Positions 1 to 9,387 of a stretch of 64,000 nt of DNA are shown piece by piece. The stretch is from Pseudomonas gessardii (GTDB taxonomy: Bacteria > Pseudomonadota > Gammaproteobacteria > Pseudomonadales > Pseudomonadaceae), in NCBI RefSeq assembly GCF_001983165.1, contig NZ_MNPU01000005.1, positions 124,001 through 188,000 on the forward strand. Reading direction: 5' to 3'. A program made the position numbers and the translations under genes. Every line of letters begins with the position of its first letter. The stretch's first letter is position 1. The notes beneath the pieces were generated by a model. The model ran no database searches. It was given only the letters and a program-made list of their open reading frames with translations, and had not been told where the DNA came from.

Positions 1-856
<856 letters not shown>

Positions 857-894
857 AGTGGTGTGTGGTCCTCAAGCAGGAAAAAGCCGACGGC

Positions 895-1425
895 TTATTC
901 CGCGAGGTCCTGCTCCTCAATGGTCAGGTTGTGGTTGGTAAACACGCAGATATCGCCAGCGATACCGAGGGCGGTCTCGACGATTTCCCGGGCAGACAGG
1001 TCGGTTTTCTTCAGCAAGGCACTGGCGGCGGCCTGGGCATAGCCACCGCCGGAACCCATGGCGATCAGGCCGTTCTCGGGCTCCACCACGTCACCGTTGC
1101 CGGTGATGATCAGGGATGCGTCTTTGTTGGCGACGGCAAGCATGGCTTCGAGGCGGCTGAGGGAGCGGTCGGTGCGCCACTCCTTGGCCAGTTCGACAGC
1201 GGCGCGCACCAGATGGCCCTGGTGTTTTTCCAGCTGGCCTTCAAAGCGTTCAAACAGGGTAAAGGCGTCAGCGGTGGCCCCTGCAAAACCGGCGAGGACC
1301 TGGCCGTGGTACAGGCGGCGCACTTTTTTGGCGTTGCCTTTCATCACGGTATTGCCAAGGGAAACCTGGCCGTCGCCGCCCATGACGACTTTGCCGTGGC
1401 GACGAACTGAAACGATGGTGGTCAA
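895..1425 (-). CDS. hslV: ATP-dependent protease peptidase subunit HslV
   Basis: HslV is the threonine peptidase core of the HslUV protease. The start chosen is a TTG at 1425 with GGAGA about 8 bases upstream. It gives a 176-residue protein that begins (M)[19 protein letters not shown], so that after removal of the initiator residue the catalytic Thr is N-terminal, as the family requires. An upstream in-frame ATG would add 16 residues and bury the catalytic Thr, so it is rejected. Length matches the family. The gene is first in hslVU and sits downstream of a sigma-32-type promoter. Confidence 0.97.
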   Translation of the reverse strand: MTTIVSVRRHGKVVMGGDGQVSLGNTVMKGNAKKVRRLYHGQVLAGFAGATADAFTLFERFEGQLEKHQGHLVRAAVELAKEWRTDRSLSRLEAMLAVANKDASLIITGNGDVVEPENGLIAMGSGGGYAQAAASALLKKTDLSAREIVETALGIAGDICVFTNHNLTIEEQDLAE

Positions 1426-1471
1426 GGGGAGAGTCTCCACGCTGCGGGGCGAAAATGCCCTGATGGAACTC

Positions 1472-1499
1472 ATATGGGGGTGGTGGGGGAGATTTCAAC
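1472..1499 (-). promoter_or_regulatory. sigma-32-type heat-shock promoter of hslVU
   Basis: On the minus strand, GTTGAAA (1499-1493) is followed after 13 bases by CCCCATAT (1479-1472). The heat-shock consensus is CTTGAAA, 11-16 bases, CCCCATNT. The site is about 47 bases upstream of the hslV TTG start, which fits the known heat-shock control of hslVU. Confidence 0.75.
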
Positions 1500-1568
1500 C
1501 GTAGGGCGGGTGTGCGGACGAGTGGTGTCTGGCGGGCCGGCACAAGCTCAAGAGCACTATAAAACCAA

Positions 1569-1658
1569 TGTGGGAGCTGGCTTGCCTGCGATAGCGGTGC
1601 ACCCGTCACTGAAAATATTGACTGATACACCGTCATCGCAGGCAAGCCAGCTCCCACA
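1569..1658. repeat. REP doublet (REPIN)
   Basis: A 24-base arm at 1569-1592 (TGTGGGAGCTGGCTTGCC...) is repeated in perfect inverted orientation at 1635-1658, with a 42-base spacer. This is the typical Pseudomonas REP palindrome. It lies between the SPOR gene and hslV. Confidence 0.9.
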
Positions 1659-1680
1659 TCTGATCCATGTTACCTGTGGC

Positions 1681-2382
1681 TCAACGGCTCTGGCGTTGTT
1701 GTAACAACAGGTTGCTAAAGCCCGCGCCTGCCAGTTGTTTCTGCGCCACGGTCAGTTGTTCGCGGTTGCTGAACGGCCCCACCAGCACGCGATACCAGGT
1801 CGCTTCCTTTACGGTCCCGGACTCCACCGTCACCGTCTGCCCCAGCAGGATAATCTGCGCGCGCACCCGATCCGCATCCGCCTGCTTGGGGAACGAGCCC
1901 GCCTGCAGGAAGAACTTGGTCACCGGCGCCGCCTTGGTGGTGGCGACCGGTGGTGCCGGCGGCGGGGTAATCCCGGCCAGCGCCGCCTGGGCCCGCGCGG
2001 TGTCGATCTTCGCTGCCTCCGCCGGGGTCACCGGGGTGGTCGGTATTTGTGGCGTCGGCAGGGTTTTCTCCGGCACGGCGTCTTGCGGCACGATCACTTC
2101 CGATTCCGGCAGCAGCGTGTAGAAGTCGTATTTCGGCTTCACCGGTGCGGTCGGGCTTGGAGGTGTCTTGTTCGCCTCGGCGATCTTGCTAGCCTTCTGC
2201 TGCTCCTGCTTGACCCGCTTGACGTCTTCGCCCTGGCCCGGCTCCAGCTTCATCAGGAACACGATAAACGCACCGACCGACAGGCCGATGGCCAGCCACA
2301 TCCAGCCCGGGATCGGTTGTTTTGCCGGTGCCTGGTAGCGGCTGGCGCCGCGCTTGGGTGCAGGTTTTTTCTTGGCTGCCAA
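1681..2382 (-). CDS. SPOR domain protein (FtsN-like), inner membrane
   Basis: This 233-residue protein has a basic N-terminus (MAAKKKPAPKRG), a single transmembrane segment at about residues 27-45 (WMWLAIGLSVGAFIVFLM), a Pro/Ala/Lys-rich periplasmic linker, and a C-terminal SPOR domain of about 75 residues (FFLQAGSF...YRVLVGPF). SPOR domains bind denuded septal peptidoglycan, so a role at the division site is likely. It starts one base after the argS stop, so the two genes are co-transcribed. The argS-SPOR-hslVU order is usual in Pseudomonas. It resembles FtsN in architecture, but I cannot prove that it is the essential FtsN. Confidence 0.85.
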   Translation of the reverse strand: MAAKKKPAPKRGASRYQAPAKQPIPGWMWLAIGLSVGAFIVFLMKLEPGQGEDVKRVKQEQQKASKIAEANKTPPSPTAPVKPKYDFYTLLPESEVIVPQDAVPEKTLPTPQIPTTPVTPAEAAKIDTARAQAALAGITPPPAPPVATTKAAPVTKFFLQAGSFPKQADADRVRAQIILLGQTVTVESGTVKEATWYRVLVGPFSNREQLTVAQKQLAGAGFSNLLLQQRQSR

Positions 2383-2383
2383 C

Positions 2384-4120
2384 TTACATACGCTCCAGAG
2401 TTTCCAGGCCCAACAGTTCCAGGCCTTGCTTGAGGGTCCGTCCAGCCAGTGCGGCGAGGCGCAGGCGGCTTTGCTTCTGCGTTTGGTCGTCGGCGTTCAG
2501 GATCGGGCAGTTCTCGTAGAAACTGGAGAACAACCCGGCGACTTCATACAGGTAGGTGCACAGAATGTGCGGCGTGCCTTTCTCGCCGACGCTGTTGAGC
2601 ACTTCGCCGAACTGCGCGAGCTTGGCCGCCAGTTCCTGCTCGTGGGGCGCGTCCAGCACGATCTGCCCTTCGACTTCGCTGAAGTCCTTGCCCAGCTTGC
2701 GGAAGACGCCGGCCACACGGGTGTAGGCATACAGCAGGTACGGCGCGGTGTTGCCTTCAAAGTTGAGCATCAACTCGAAGTTGAAGCTGTAGTCGCTGGT
2801 GCGGTGCTTGGACAGGTCGGCGTATTTCACCGCGCCAATGCCCACCACCTTGGCGATGTTGCGCAGGTCGGCTTCGGCCAGCTCCGGGTTCTTTTCCTTC
2901 ACCAGGTTGTAGGCACGCTCCTGGGCTTCGTTGAGCAGGTCGATCAGCTTCACGGTGCCGCCGTCGCGGGTCTTGAACGGGCGGCCATCGGCGCCGTTCA
3001 TGGTGCCGAAGCCCATGTGCTCCATGTGCATCGGGTGGGTGACGAAACCGGCGCGGCGCGCCACTTCAAACACTTGCTGGAAGTGCAGGGCCTGGCGCTG
3101 GTCGACGAAGTACAAGGCGCGATCGGCCTTGAGCACGCTGCTGCGGTAGCGCACGGCCGCCAGGTCGGTGGTGGCGTACAGATAGCCACCGTCGGCCTTG
3201 ACGATGATCACCGGCAGCGGCTCGCCGTCGGCGGTCTTGAATTCGTCGAGGAACACGCACTGGGCGCCGTTGCTCTCAACCAGCAGGCCCTTGGCCTTGA
3301 GGTCGTTGACCACGTTGATCAGGTCGTCGTTGTAGGCACTTTCGCCCATGACGTCGGCCATGGTCAGCTTGACGTTCAGCAACTCGTAGATTTTCTGGCA
3401 GTGCGACAGAGAGATATCACGGAAACGTGCCCACAGCTCCAGGCATTCCGGGTCGCCGGCCTGCAACTTGACCACCAGGCCCCGGGCGCGGTTGGCGAAC
3501 TCTTCGGATTCGTCGAAGCGTTTCTTGGCGGCGCGGTAGAAGTTTTCCAGGTCCGACAGCTCGTTGCTGGTGATCGGGTTTTCTTGCAGGTACGCCATCA
3601 GCATGCCGAACTGGGTGCCCCAGTCGCCCACGTGGTTCTGGCGGATCACGGTGTCGCCGAGAAACTCCAGGACCCGCGCCACGCCGTCGCCAATGATGGT
3701 CGAGCGCAGGTGGCCGACGTGCATTTCCTTGGCCAGGTTGGGGGCCGACAGGTCGATGGCCACACGCTGCACAGGGCCGGCCTTGCGCACGCCGATTTTG
3801 GCGTCGGCCAGGGCGGCGTCCAGGCGCGACGCCAGGGCCTGGGTATTCTGGAAAATATTGATAAAGCCGGGGCCGGCGATTTCGGCCTTGCTGACCTGTG
3901 GATCAGCCGGCAGCGCGGCAATGATTTTTTCCGCAAGGTCACGCGGTTTCATGCCCGCAGGCTTGGCCAACATCATCGCGATATTGCTGGCGAAGTCGCC
4001 GTGGGTCTTGTCTCGAGAGTTTTCCACCTGGATCGCCGGCGTCAGCCCTTCAGGCAACACACCTTCGTTGACGAGTTGGGTGAGGGCTTGTTGGATCAAC
4101 TGGCGAATTGTGTCTTTCAT
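2384..4120 (-). CDS. argS: Arginyl-tRNA synthetase
   Basis: This class I aminoacyl-tRNA synthetase charges tRNA-Arg. The start at 4120 ([15 protein letters not shown]) has GAGAA upstream and gives 578 residues, the usual length. An N-terminal Add1-type domain is followed by the signature [15 protein letters not shown], the HIGH-like motif, near residue 130. An anticodon-binding DALR domain is at the C-terminus. The open frame extends 31 codons further upstream, but that stretch has no family similarity and overlaps the promoter. Confidence 0.97.
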   Translation of the reverse strand: MKDTIRQLIQQALTQLVNEGVLPEGLTPAIQVENSRDKTHGDFASNIAMMLAKPAGMKPRDLAEKIIAALPADPQVSKAEIAGPGFINIFQNTQALASRLDAALADAKIGVRKAGPVQRVAIDLSAPNLAKEMHVGHLRSTIIGDGVARVLEFLGDTVIRQNHVGDWGTQFGMLMAYLQENPITSNELSDLENFYRAAKKRFDESEEFANRARGLVVKLQAGDPECLELWARFRDISLSHCQKIYELLNVKLTMADVMGESAYNDDLINVVNDLKAKGLLVESNGAQCVFLDEFKTADGEPLPVIIVKADGGYLYATTDLAAVRYRSSVLKADRALYFVDQRQALHFQQVFEVARRAGFVTHPMHMEHMGFGTMNGADGRPFKTRDGGTVKLIDLLNEAQERAYNLVKEKNPELAEADLRNIAKVVGIGAVKYADLSKHRTSDYSFNFELMLNFEGNTAPYLLYAYTRVAGVFRKLGKDFSEVEGQIVLDAPHEQELAAKLAQFGEVLNSVGEKGTPHILCTYLYEVAGLFSSFYENCPILNADDQTQKQSRLRLAALAGRTLKQGLELLGLETLERM

Positions 4121-4178
4121 GGTGTTCTCTTTCGACCGCAAGCGGCGGCGCGCGATGCGCAGGTGGAAAAACTGGACA

Positions 4179-4206
4179 TTATCCGGTGCCAGGGCAGGCT
4201 TGCCAA
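4179..4206 (-). promoter_or_regulatory. Putative sigma-70 promoter for argS
   Basis: On the minus strand, TTGGCA (4206-4201) and GATAAT (4184-4179) are separated by 16 bases. They lie 59 bases upstream of the argS start. This is a motif match only. Confidence 0.5.
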
Positions 4207-4239
4207 CCTTCAAGGTCCGTTACTGGACCTGCGGGCCTC

Positions 4240-4314
4240 ATCGCGGGCAAGCCCGCTCCCACATTTTGATGTGTGAATACCGTCAAATGTGGGAGCTGGC
4301 TTGCCTGCGGTAGC
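4240..4314. repeat. REP doublet between argS and priA
   Basis: Two inverted REP arms (ATCGCGGGCAAGCCCGCTCC... at 4240-4266 and the inverse GTGGGAGCTGGCTTGCC... at 4285-4314) are separated by an 18-base spacer. Same family as the other REP elements in the window. Confidence 0.85.
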
Positions 4315-4324
4315 AATTTACCTA

Positions 4325-6559
4325 TCAGTACAAATCCACCGGATCGACATCCAACGACCATCGCACCTGTCGCCCGCTGGGCATTTGCTCCAGCGCAAGT
4401 AACCAGCTACTTAATAGCCGATGCAGCGGCGCGCGGGCGCTGGCTTGCAGCAGGAGTTGTGCGCGATAACGTCCGGCGCGGCGCTCCATCGGTGCTGGCA
4501 CTGGGCCCAGTAACTCGATGCCGCTCAGACCCAACTCGCCGAGCAAACGTTCAGCCGCGCTGCACGCTTCGTCCAGGAAACCTTCGGCCTGCCCCGGTTT
4601 ATGGGCCTCGGCGCGCAACAGCGCGAGGTGCGCAAAGGGCGGCAGGCCGGCGGAGCGGCGCTCGCTCAAGGCCTGCTCGGCGAAGGCGAAATAGCCTTGT
4701 TCTGTCAGTTGAATCAACAGGGGGTGGTCGGCCAGGTGGGTCTGGATGATTACTTTGCCAGGCTCCTCGGCCCGCCCGGCGCGGCCTGCGACCTGCACGA
4801 TCAGCTGCGCCATGCGTTCACTGGCGCGGAAGTCCCCGGAGAATAGCCCGCCATCGGCATCCAGGATCGAGACCAGGGTCACGCGCGGGAAGTGATGGCC
4901 TTTAGCAAGCATCTGCGTGCCGACCAGGATGCACGGCTGGCCTTTCTGGATGGTGGCGAACAACTGGTTCATCGCATCCTTGCGCGACGTACTGTCGCGG
5001 TCCACCCGCAGTACCGGGAAGTCGGGGAACAGAATCCCCAGGCGTTCCTCGGCGCGCTCGGTGCCTGCGCCCACGGGCCGCAGGTCGACTTTGCCGCATT
5101 GCGGGCAATGGCGCGGGACCCGTTCCACATGGCCGCAATGGTGGCAGCGCAATTCGCCCGAGCGCTGGTGCACCGTCATCCGCGCATCGCAGCGGTTGCA
5201 CTCGGACATCCAGCCGCAGTCGTGGCATAGCAAAGTCGGCGCAAAGCCCCGGCGATTGAGGAACACCAGCACTTGCTGGCCGGCCGCCAGGGTCTGGCCG
5301 ATGGCTTGTTGCATCGGCCCTGAAATTCCGCTGTCCAGTGGCCGGCTTTTCACGTCCAGGCGCAAGAAGCGCGGTTGCTTGGCGCCGCCCGCGCGCTCGT
5401 TGAGGCGCAGCAGGCCATAGCGCCCGGTGTAGGCGTTGTGCAGGCTTTCCAGGGAGGGGGTGGCCGAGCCCAGCACAATCGGGATGTTTTCCTGGCGTGC
5501 CCGTACCAGGGCCAGGTCGCGGGCGTGGTAGCGCAGGCCTTCCTGCTGTTTATAAGAACCGTCGTGTTCTTCGTCGATGATGATCAGGCCGGGGTTTTTC
5601 ATCGGCGTGAACAGCGCCGAGCGGGTGCCGATAATAATGTCGGCCTCGCCGTCCCGGGCGGCGAGCCAGGATTCCAGGCGTTCGCGGTCGTTGACGGCCG
5701 AGTGCACCAGGGCGATCCGCGCATTGAAGCGTTGCTCGAAGCGCGCCAGGGTCTGCGGGCCGAGGTTGATCTCGGGGATCAGCACCAGTGCCTGTTTGCC
5801 GGCTTCCAGGGTTTCGCGGATCAGTTGCAAATAGACTTCGGTCTTGCCGCTGCCGGTAACGCCGGCCAGCAGGAAGGCGTGGAAGCTGTCGGCGCCGGCG
5901 CTGATGGCTTCAAAGGCGGCGCGCTGTTCCGGGTTCAGCGGCAGTTCCGGTTGGGCCAGCCAGTGTTCATGGCGCTCGCCGGGGGCATGGCGGCGGATTT
6001 CCACCTGCACCAGGTCCTTGGCCAGCAGCAGGTCCAGGCTGTCTTTGCTCAGCATCAGTTTGCTCAGCAACTGATGAGCAACGCCGTGGGGGTGCTGCGC
6101 CAGGGTGGCCAGAGCCTCACGCTGACGCGGGGCGCGGGCGATGCGTGGGTCGTCCAGGCGTGCGCCCGGGGCCATCGACCAGAAACGCTCCTGGCGGGCC
6201 TCGGCCAACTCGCCCTGGCGCAACAGCACCGGCAACGCCCAGCTCAAGGTATCGCCCAGGCTGTGCTGGTAATACTGGGAGGTCCACAGGCACAGCTTGA
6301 ACAGCGACGCCGGCAGCGGTGGCGTGGCATCCAGGATGGCCAGGGCCGGCTTGAGCTTTTCTGCCGGCACTTCGCTGTGGTCCGCCACTTCGATCAGGAT
6401 CCCGATCATCTCCCGCCGACCGAACGGCACGCGCACGCGCATCCCCGGCTGCAACTGCGACCGTACGACACCCGCAGGCGCCCGATAATCGAACAGACGG
6501 CGCAGGGGCGAGGGCAGGGCGAGGCGCAAAATGGCGTCGGGCACGCGGGCGATTCTCAT
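4325..6559 (-). CDS. priA: Primosomal protein N' (replication restart helicase PriA)
   Basis: PriA is a 3'-5' superfamily 2 helicase that reloads the replisome at stalled forks. The start at 6559 (MRIARVPDAILRLALP) gives 744 residues, the family length. Visible motifs are the Walker A GVTGSGKTE, the DEEH box (IIDEEHDGSYKQQEG), and a zinc-binding region rich in CxxC pairs (CHDCGWMSECNRCD, CHHCGH, CPQCG). An upstream ATG at 6640 would add 27 unconserved residues. Transcribed alone on the minus strand. Confidence 0.96.
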   Translation of the reverse strand: MRIARVPDAILRLALPSPLRRLFDYRAPAGVVRSQLQPGMRVRVPFGRREMIGILIEVADHSEVPAEKLKPALAILDATPPLPASLFKLCLWTSQYYQHSLGDTLSWALPVLLRQGELAEARQERFWSMAPGARLDDPRIARAPRQREALATLAQHPHGVAHQLLSKLMLSKDSLDLLLAKDLVQVEIRRHAPGERHEHWLAQPELPLNPEQRAAFEAISAGADSFHAFLLAGVTGSGKTEVYLQLIRETLEAGKQALVLIPEINLGPQTLARFEQRFNARIALVHSAVNDRERLESWLAARDGEADIIIGTRSALFTPMKNPGLIIIDEEHDGSYKQQEGLRYHARDLALVRARQENIPIVLGSATPSLESLHNAYTGRYGLLRLNERAGGAKQPRFLRLDVKSRPLDSGISGPMQQAIGQTLAAGQQVLVFLNRRGFAPTLLCHDCGWMSECNRCDARMTVHQRSGELRCHHCGHVERVPRHCPQCGKVDLRPVGAGTERAEERLGILFPDFPVLRVDRDSTSRKDAMNQLFATIQKGQPCILVGTQMLAKGHHFPRVTLVSILDADGGLFSGDFRASERMAQLIVQVAGRAGRAEEPGKVIIQTHLADHPLLIQLTEQGYFAFAEQALSERRSAGLPPFAHLALLRAEAHKPGQAEGFLDEACSAAERLLGELGLSGIELLGPVPAPMERRAGRYRAQLLLQASARAPLHRLLSSWLLALEQMPSGRQVRWSLDVDPVDLY

Positions 6560-6648
6560 ATGGCAGGCGGTGAAGAAGGGCGCGAGCCTAGCAGACCCGC
6601 AGGGGAGTGTCCTGCCACAGTTTCTGATGAAAGGGGGCATGGCGGCGC

Positions 6649-6676
6649 TTGCGCGTTTAAAAAGCTCTGGTAGAAT
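6649..6676 (+). promoter_or_regulatory. Sigma-70-type promoter of rpmE
   Basis: TTGCGC (6649-6654), a 16-base spacer and TAGAAT (6671-6676). It sits about 70 bases upstream of the rpmE start, which leaves room for the structured leader. Confidence 0.6.
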
Positions 6677-6690
6677 CCGCAGCCCAATTA

Positions 6691-6727
6691 CGTGCGGTAT
6701 TCGACAATAGTGTCGAGTGGCGGCACG
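6691..6727 (+). ncRNA. Candidate L31 autoregulatory leader of rpmE
   Basis: The transcribed leader can fold into a two-part stem. CGTGC (6691-6695) pairs with GCACG (6723-6727), enclosing a hairpin TCGACA-ATAG-TGTCGA (6701-6716). A ribosomal-leader family for L31 in gammaproteobacteria has been described, and its position just upstream of rpmE matches. That this element binds L31 is an inference. Confidence 0.5.
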
Positions 6728-6746
6728 CTAGCCCGAGGAAGACACC

Positions 6747-6977
6747 ATGAAAGCCGATATCCATCCAGCGTACGAAACCATCCAAGTTACTTGCAGCTGC
6801 GGCAACAAGTTCGAAACTCGCTCGAACCTGTGCAAGCCACTGGGTACTGACGTATGCAACGAGTGCCACCCGTTCTACACCGGTAAGCAGAAGACTCTGG
6901 ATACTGGCGGCCGTGTACAGCGCTTCGCTGACCGTTTCGGTGCTTTCGGCAAGAAAGCTCCAGCTGCTGCAGAGTAA
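6747..6977 (+). CDS. rpmE: 50S ribosomal protein L31, zinc-binding form
   Basis: A 76-residue large-subunit ribosomal protein. Cys16, Cys18, Cys37 and Cys40 form the CxC...CxxC zinc site that marks the zinc-containing (C+) form. In zinc shortage this form is commonly replaced by a Cys-less paralogue. The start has GAGGAAG about 6 bases upstream. A leader hairpin precedes it, and an intrinsic terminator follows inside the next gene. Confidence 0.98.
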   Translation: MKADIHPAYETIQVTCSCGNKFETRSNLCKPLGTDVCNECHPFYTGKQKTLDTGGRVQRFADRFGAFGKKAPAAAE

Positions 6978-7009
6978 GGTTAAAGAGCCTGATGGGCTTT
7001 TACTTGCTA

Positions 7010-7798
7010 ATGAAAAAGGCGTCCCTTGCGGGCGCCTTTTTTGTGCCTGCGATTTGGCTGTCGGCCGCCCAGGCCGAGGTGTTTTGCCCCGCGCCCGCTG
7101 CGCTCAGCACCTTCGAGGTGCAGCGCGTGGTGGATGGCGACACCGTGCGCCTCAAGGACGGGCGCAGTGTGCGGATGATCGGCGTCAATGCACCGGAGAC
7201 CGCTAAGAAAGGCCGCCCGGACGAGCCATTCGCCGTGGCTGCGCGCCAACGCCTGCAAGGGTTGGTGGAGGCCAGTGGGGGTCGGGTCGGCTTGGTGCCG
7301 GGGCGCGAGGCCAAGGACCGTTACGGGCGGACCCTGGCCCATCTTTATGGGGCCAACGGCGCGAATCTGGAGGCCCAACTGCTTGCCGAGGGGCTCGGGT
7401 TCCTGGTGGCGGTGGCACCCAATGTCGATCTGGTCGCCTGCCAGCAAGCGGCTGAGCGCAGTGCGCGGGTGGCAAGGCTGGGCCTGTGGCGCCAGTCGCC
7501 AGTGCAGAAAGCCGGGCACATCCAGCAGTCGGGCTTCGCCGTGGTTAGCGGGCGCGTGAGCAAGGTCGAACGCAATCGCGGCGGGATCTGGATCGAATTG
7601 CAGGACTCCCTGGTATTACGGGTTGCACCCAATCTGGCCGGGCAATTCGATAACGCCCTGCTCAAGCGCCTGCCAGGCCAGGCTATCGAGGCCCGCGGCT
7701 GGGTGCTGGACCGCTCGCGGCGGGGCGGCCTGAAAAGTGGCCAGGCGCGCTGGCTGCTCCCCTTGACCGACCCCGGCATGCTGCAATTGGCACAATAA
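7010..7798 (+). CDS. Secreted thermonuclease-family protein (SNase-like)
   Basis: A 262-residue staphylococcal-nuclease-type protein. Starting at 7010, the first 21-22 residues form a Sec signal peptide (MKKASLAGAFF...SAAQA), so it is probably periplasmic or secreted. The SNase fold follows (VQRVVDGDTVRLKDG, then RMIGVNAPET, then DRYGRTLAHLY), with the Asp/Arg/Glu positions expected for the calcium-dependent active site. The C-terminal third (residues about 165-262) is an extension of unknown role. An in-frame ATG 18 bases upstream is possible but would add six residues before the signal peptide. The rpmE terminator hairpin overlaps codons 3-11. Confidence 0.88.
   Translation: MKKASLAGAFFVPAIWLSAAQAEVFCPAPAALSTFEVQRVVDGDTVRLKDGRSVRMIGVNAPETAKKGRPDEPFAVAARQRLQGLVEASGGRVGLVPGREAKDRYGRTLAHLYGANGANLEAQLLAEGLGFLVAVAPNVDLVACQQAAERSARVARLGLWRQSPVQKAGHIQQSGFAVVSGRVSKVERNRGGIWIELQDSLVLRVAPNLAGQFDNALLKRLPGQAIEARGWVLDRSRRGGLKSGQARWLLPLTDPGMLQLAQ
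7018..7042 (+). terminator. Intrinsic terminator of rpmE, inside the nuclease signal-peptide codons
   Basis: A 7-bp stem, GGCGTCC (7018-7024) with GGGCGCC (7030-7036) including one G-U pair, has a 5-base loop and is followed by six T residues (7037-7042). It lies 41 bases after the rpmE stop. Confidence 0.8.
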
Positions 7799-7822
7799 GA
7801 AAAAATTGTAGACATTTTTTCT
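7798..7822. promoter_or_regulatory. AT-rich inverted repeat between nuclease and maeB
   Basis: AGAAAAAAT (7798-7806) and ATTTTTTCT (7814-7822) form a perfect 9-bp inverted repeat around TGTAGAC. It overlaps the nuclease stop region. It could be a weak terminator or a regulator site for maeB; the sequence alone does not decide. Confidence 0.35.
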
Positions 7823-7889
7823 ATCAATTGTGAACAGTTGTAGGCCTTGTATCCCGTGGCTCTTGGCCGAAAGTCGTAGGGCAGGGCCC

Positions 7890-7918
7890 TTGACACCGGT
7901 GACTGCCCAGTCTTGTAG
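7890..7918 (+). promoter_or_regulatory. Putative maeB promoter
   Basis: A perfect -35 TTGACA (7890-7895) is followed after 17 bases by a weak -10 TTGTAG (7913-7918), about 64 bases before the maeB start. Confidence 0.4.
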
Positions 7919-7981
7919 GGACTTTGCGACACGAGTATCCTCGGCGGTCCGTCGTCCAACAGTAAAAAGCGGAATGCCGAT

Positions 7982-9250
7982 ATGTCTGATTTGAAAACTG
8001 CCGCTCTCGAATATCATGCCCATCCTCGTCCAGGAAAGCTGAGTGTCGAGCTCACCAAAGCCACTGCTACCGCACGCGACCTGTCGCTGGCGTACAGCCC
8101 CGGTGTAGCCGAGCCCGTGCGTGAAATCGCCCGCGATCCTGAACTGGCCTACAAATACACCGGCAAGGGCAATCTGGTTGCAGTGATTTCTGATGGCACC
8201 GCGATTCTCGGCCTGGGTAACCTCGGCCCATTGGCCTCCAAGCCCGTGATGGAAGGCAAGGGCGTACTGTTCAAGCGCTTTGCCGGCATTGATGTATTCG
8301 ACATCGAAGTCGACTCCGAAAGCCCGCAGGCCTTCATCGACACCGTCAAGCGCATCTCCATCACCTTCGGTGGCATCAACCTGGAAGACATCAAGGCACC
8401 TGAGTGCTTCGAGATCGAAAAGGCCCTGATCGAACAGTGCGACATCCCGGTATTCCACGATGACCAGCACGGCACCGCGATCGTTACCGCCGCCGGCATG
8501 ATCAACGCCCTGGAAATCGCTGGCAAAACCCTGTCCGAGGCCAAGATCGTCTGCCTGGGCGCCGGTGCCGCGGCCATCTCGTGCATGAAGCTGATCGTCA
8601 GCATGGGCGCGCGCCTTGAAAACATCTCCATGGTCGACAGCAAGGGCGTGATCCAGTCCGAGCGGACCGACCTGAACCAGTACAAGGCGATGTTTGCCCA
8701 CCCGTCCTCCAAGCGCACCCTGGACGACGCCTTGAACGGTGCTGACGTATTCGTCGGCCTGTCCGGCCCGAACCTGCTGAGCGCCGAAGGCCTGAAGCTG
8801 ATGGCGGCCAACCCGATCGTGTTCGCTTGCTCCAACCCTGATCCAGAAATCGCCCCGGCCCTGGCACACGCCACCCGTGACGACGTGATCATGGCCACTG
8901 GTCGTTCGGACTTCCCGAACCAGGTCAACAACGTATTGGGCTTCCCGTTCATCTTCCGTGGCGCCCTGGACGTTCGCGCCAAGCGCATCAACGAAGAGAT
9001 GAAAGTGGCTGCCGCCAACGCCCTGCGTGAACTGGCCAAGCTGCCGGTGCCTCAGGACGTGTGCGACGCCTACGGTGGTGCCAAGCTGGAATTCGGCCGT
9101 GAGTACATCATTCCCAAGCCAATGGATAAGCGCCTGATCACCGTGATCTCCGATGCCGTGGCCAAGGCCGCCATCGAGACAGGTGTGGCTACCCTGCCGT
9201 ATCCGAAGAACTACCCGCTGCAAAGCGTGGATGATGTGTTCAACGGCTAA
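7982..9250 (+). CDS. maeB: NADP-type malic enzyme, short form
   Basis: Oxidatively decarboxylates malate to pyruvate, feeding gluconeogenesis and NADPH supply. The 422-residue protein has the malic N-domain (YSPGVAEPVREIARDP, then the FDD-type metal site VFHDDQHGTAIV) followed by the Rossmann NAD(P)-binding domain (CLGAGAAAISCMKL). It lacks the C-terminal phosphotransacetylase domain found in the roughly 760-residue enterobacterial MaeB, so it is the short form. Whether it prefers NADP or NAD cannot be read directly. Monocistronic, with a strong terminator behind it. Confidence 0.9.
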   Translation: MSDLKTAALEYHAHPRPGKLSVELTKATATARDLSLAYSPGVAEPVREIARDPELAYKYTGKGNLVAVISDGTAILGLGNLGPLASKPVMEGKGVLFKRFAGIDVFDIEVDSESPQAFIDTVKRISITFGGINLEDIKAPECFEIEKALIEQCDIPVFHDDQHGTAIVTAAGMINALEIAGKTLSEAKIVCLGAGAAAISCMKLIVSMGARLENISMVDSKGVIQSERTDLNQYKAMFAHPSSKRTLDDALNGADVFVGLSGPNLLSAEGLKLMAANPIVFACSNPDPEIAPALAHATRDDVIMATGRSDFPNQVNNVLGFPFIFRGALDVRAKRINEEMKVAAANALRELAKLPVPQDVCDAYGGAKLEFGREYIIPKPMDKRLITVISDAVAKAAIETGVATLPYPKNYPLQSVDDVFNG

Positions 9251-9269
9251 GCCGTTGTAGCGCCCCCAC

Positions 9270-9307
9270 AAAAAAGCCCCGGCTCTTGCGAGTCGGGGCT
9301 TTTTTTG
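9270..9307. terminator. Bidirectional terminator between maeB and mrcA
   Basis: A run of A residues, a GC-rich stem (GCCCCG at 9276-9281 with CGGGGC at 9294-9299) and seven or more T residues. It can serve both maeB and, on the other strand, mrcA. Confidence 0.85.
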
Positions 9308-9330
9308 TAGGGGCAGAATGCAGGCTCAAA

Positions 9331-9358
9331 TGTGGGAGCGAGCAAGCCCGCTCCCACA
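9331..9358. repeat. Single REP palindrome
   Basis: TGTGGGAGCGAGC...GCTCCCACA forms one compact hairpin of the Pseudomonas REP family. Confidence 0.75.
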
Positions 9359-9387
9359 CAAATCCGCTGCCACAATGGGACCTGTGT

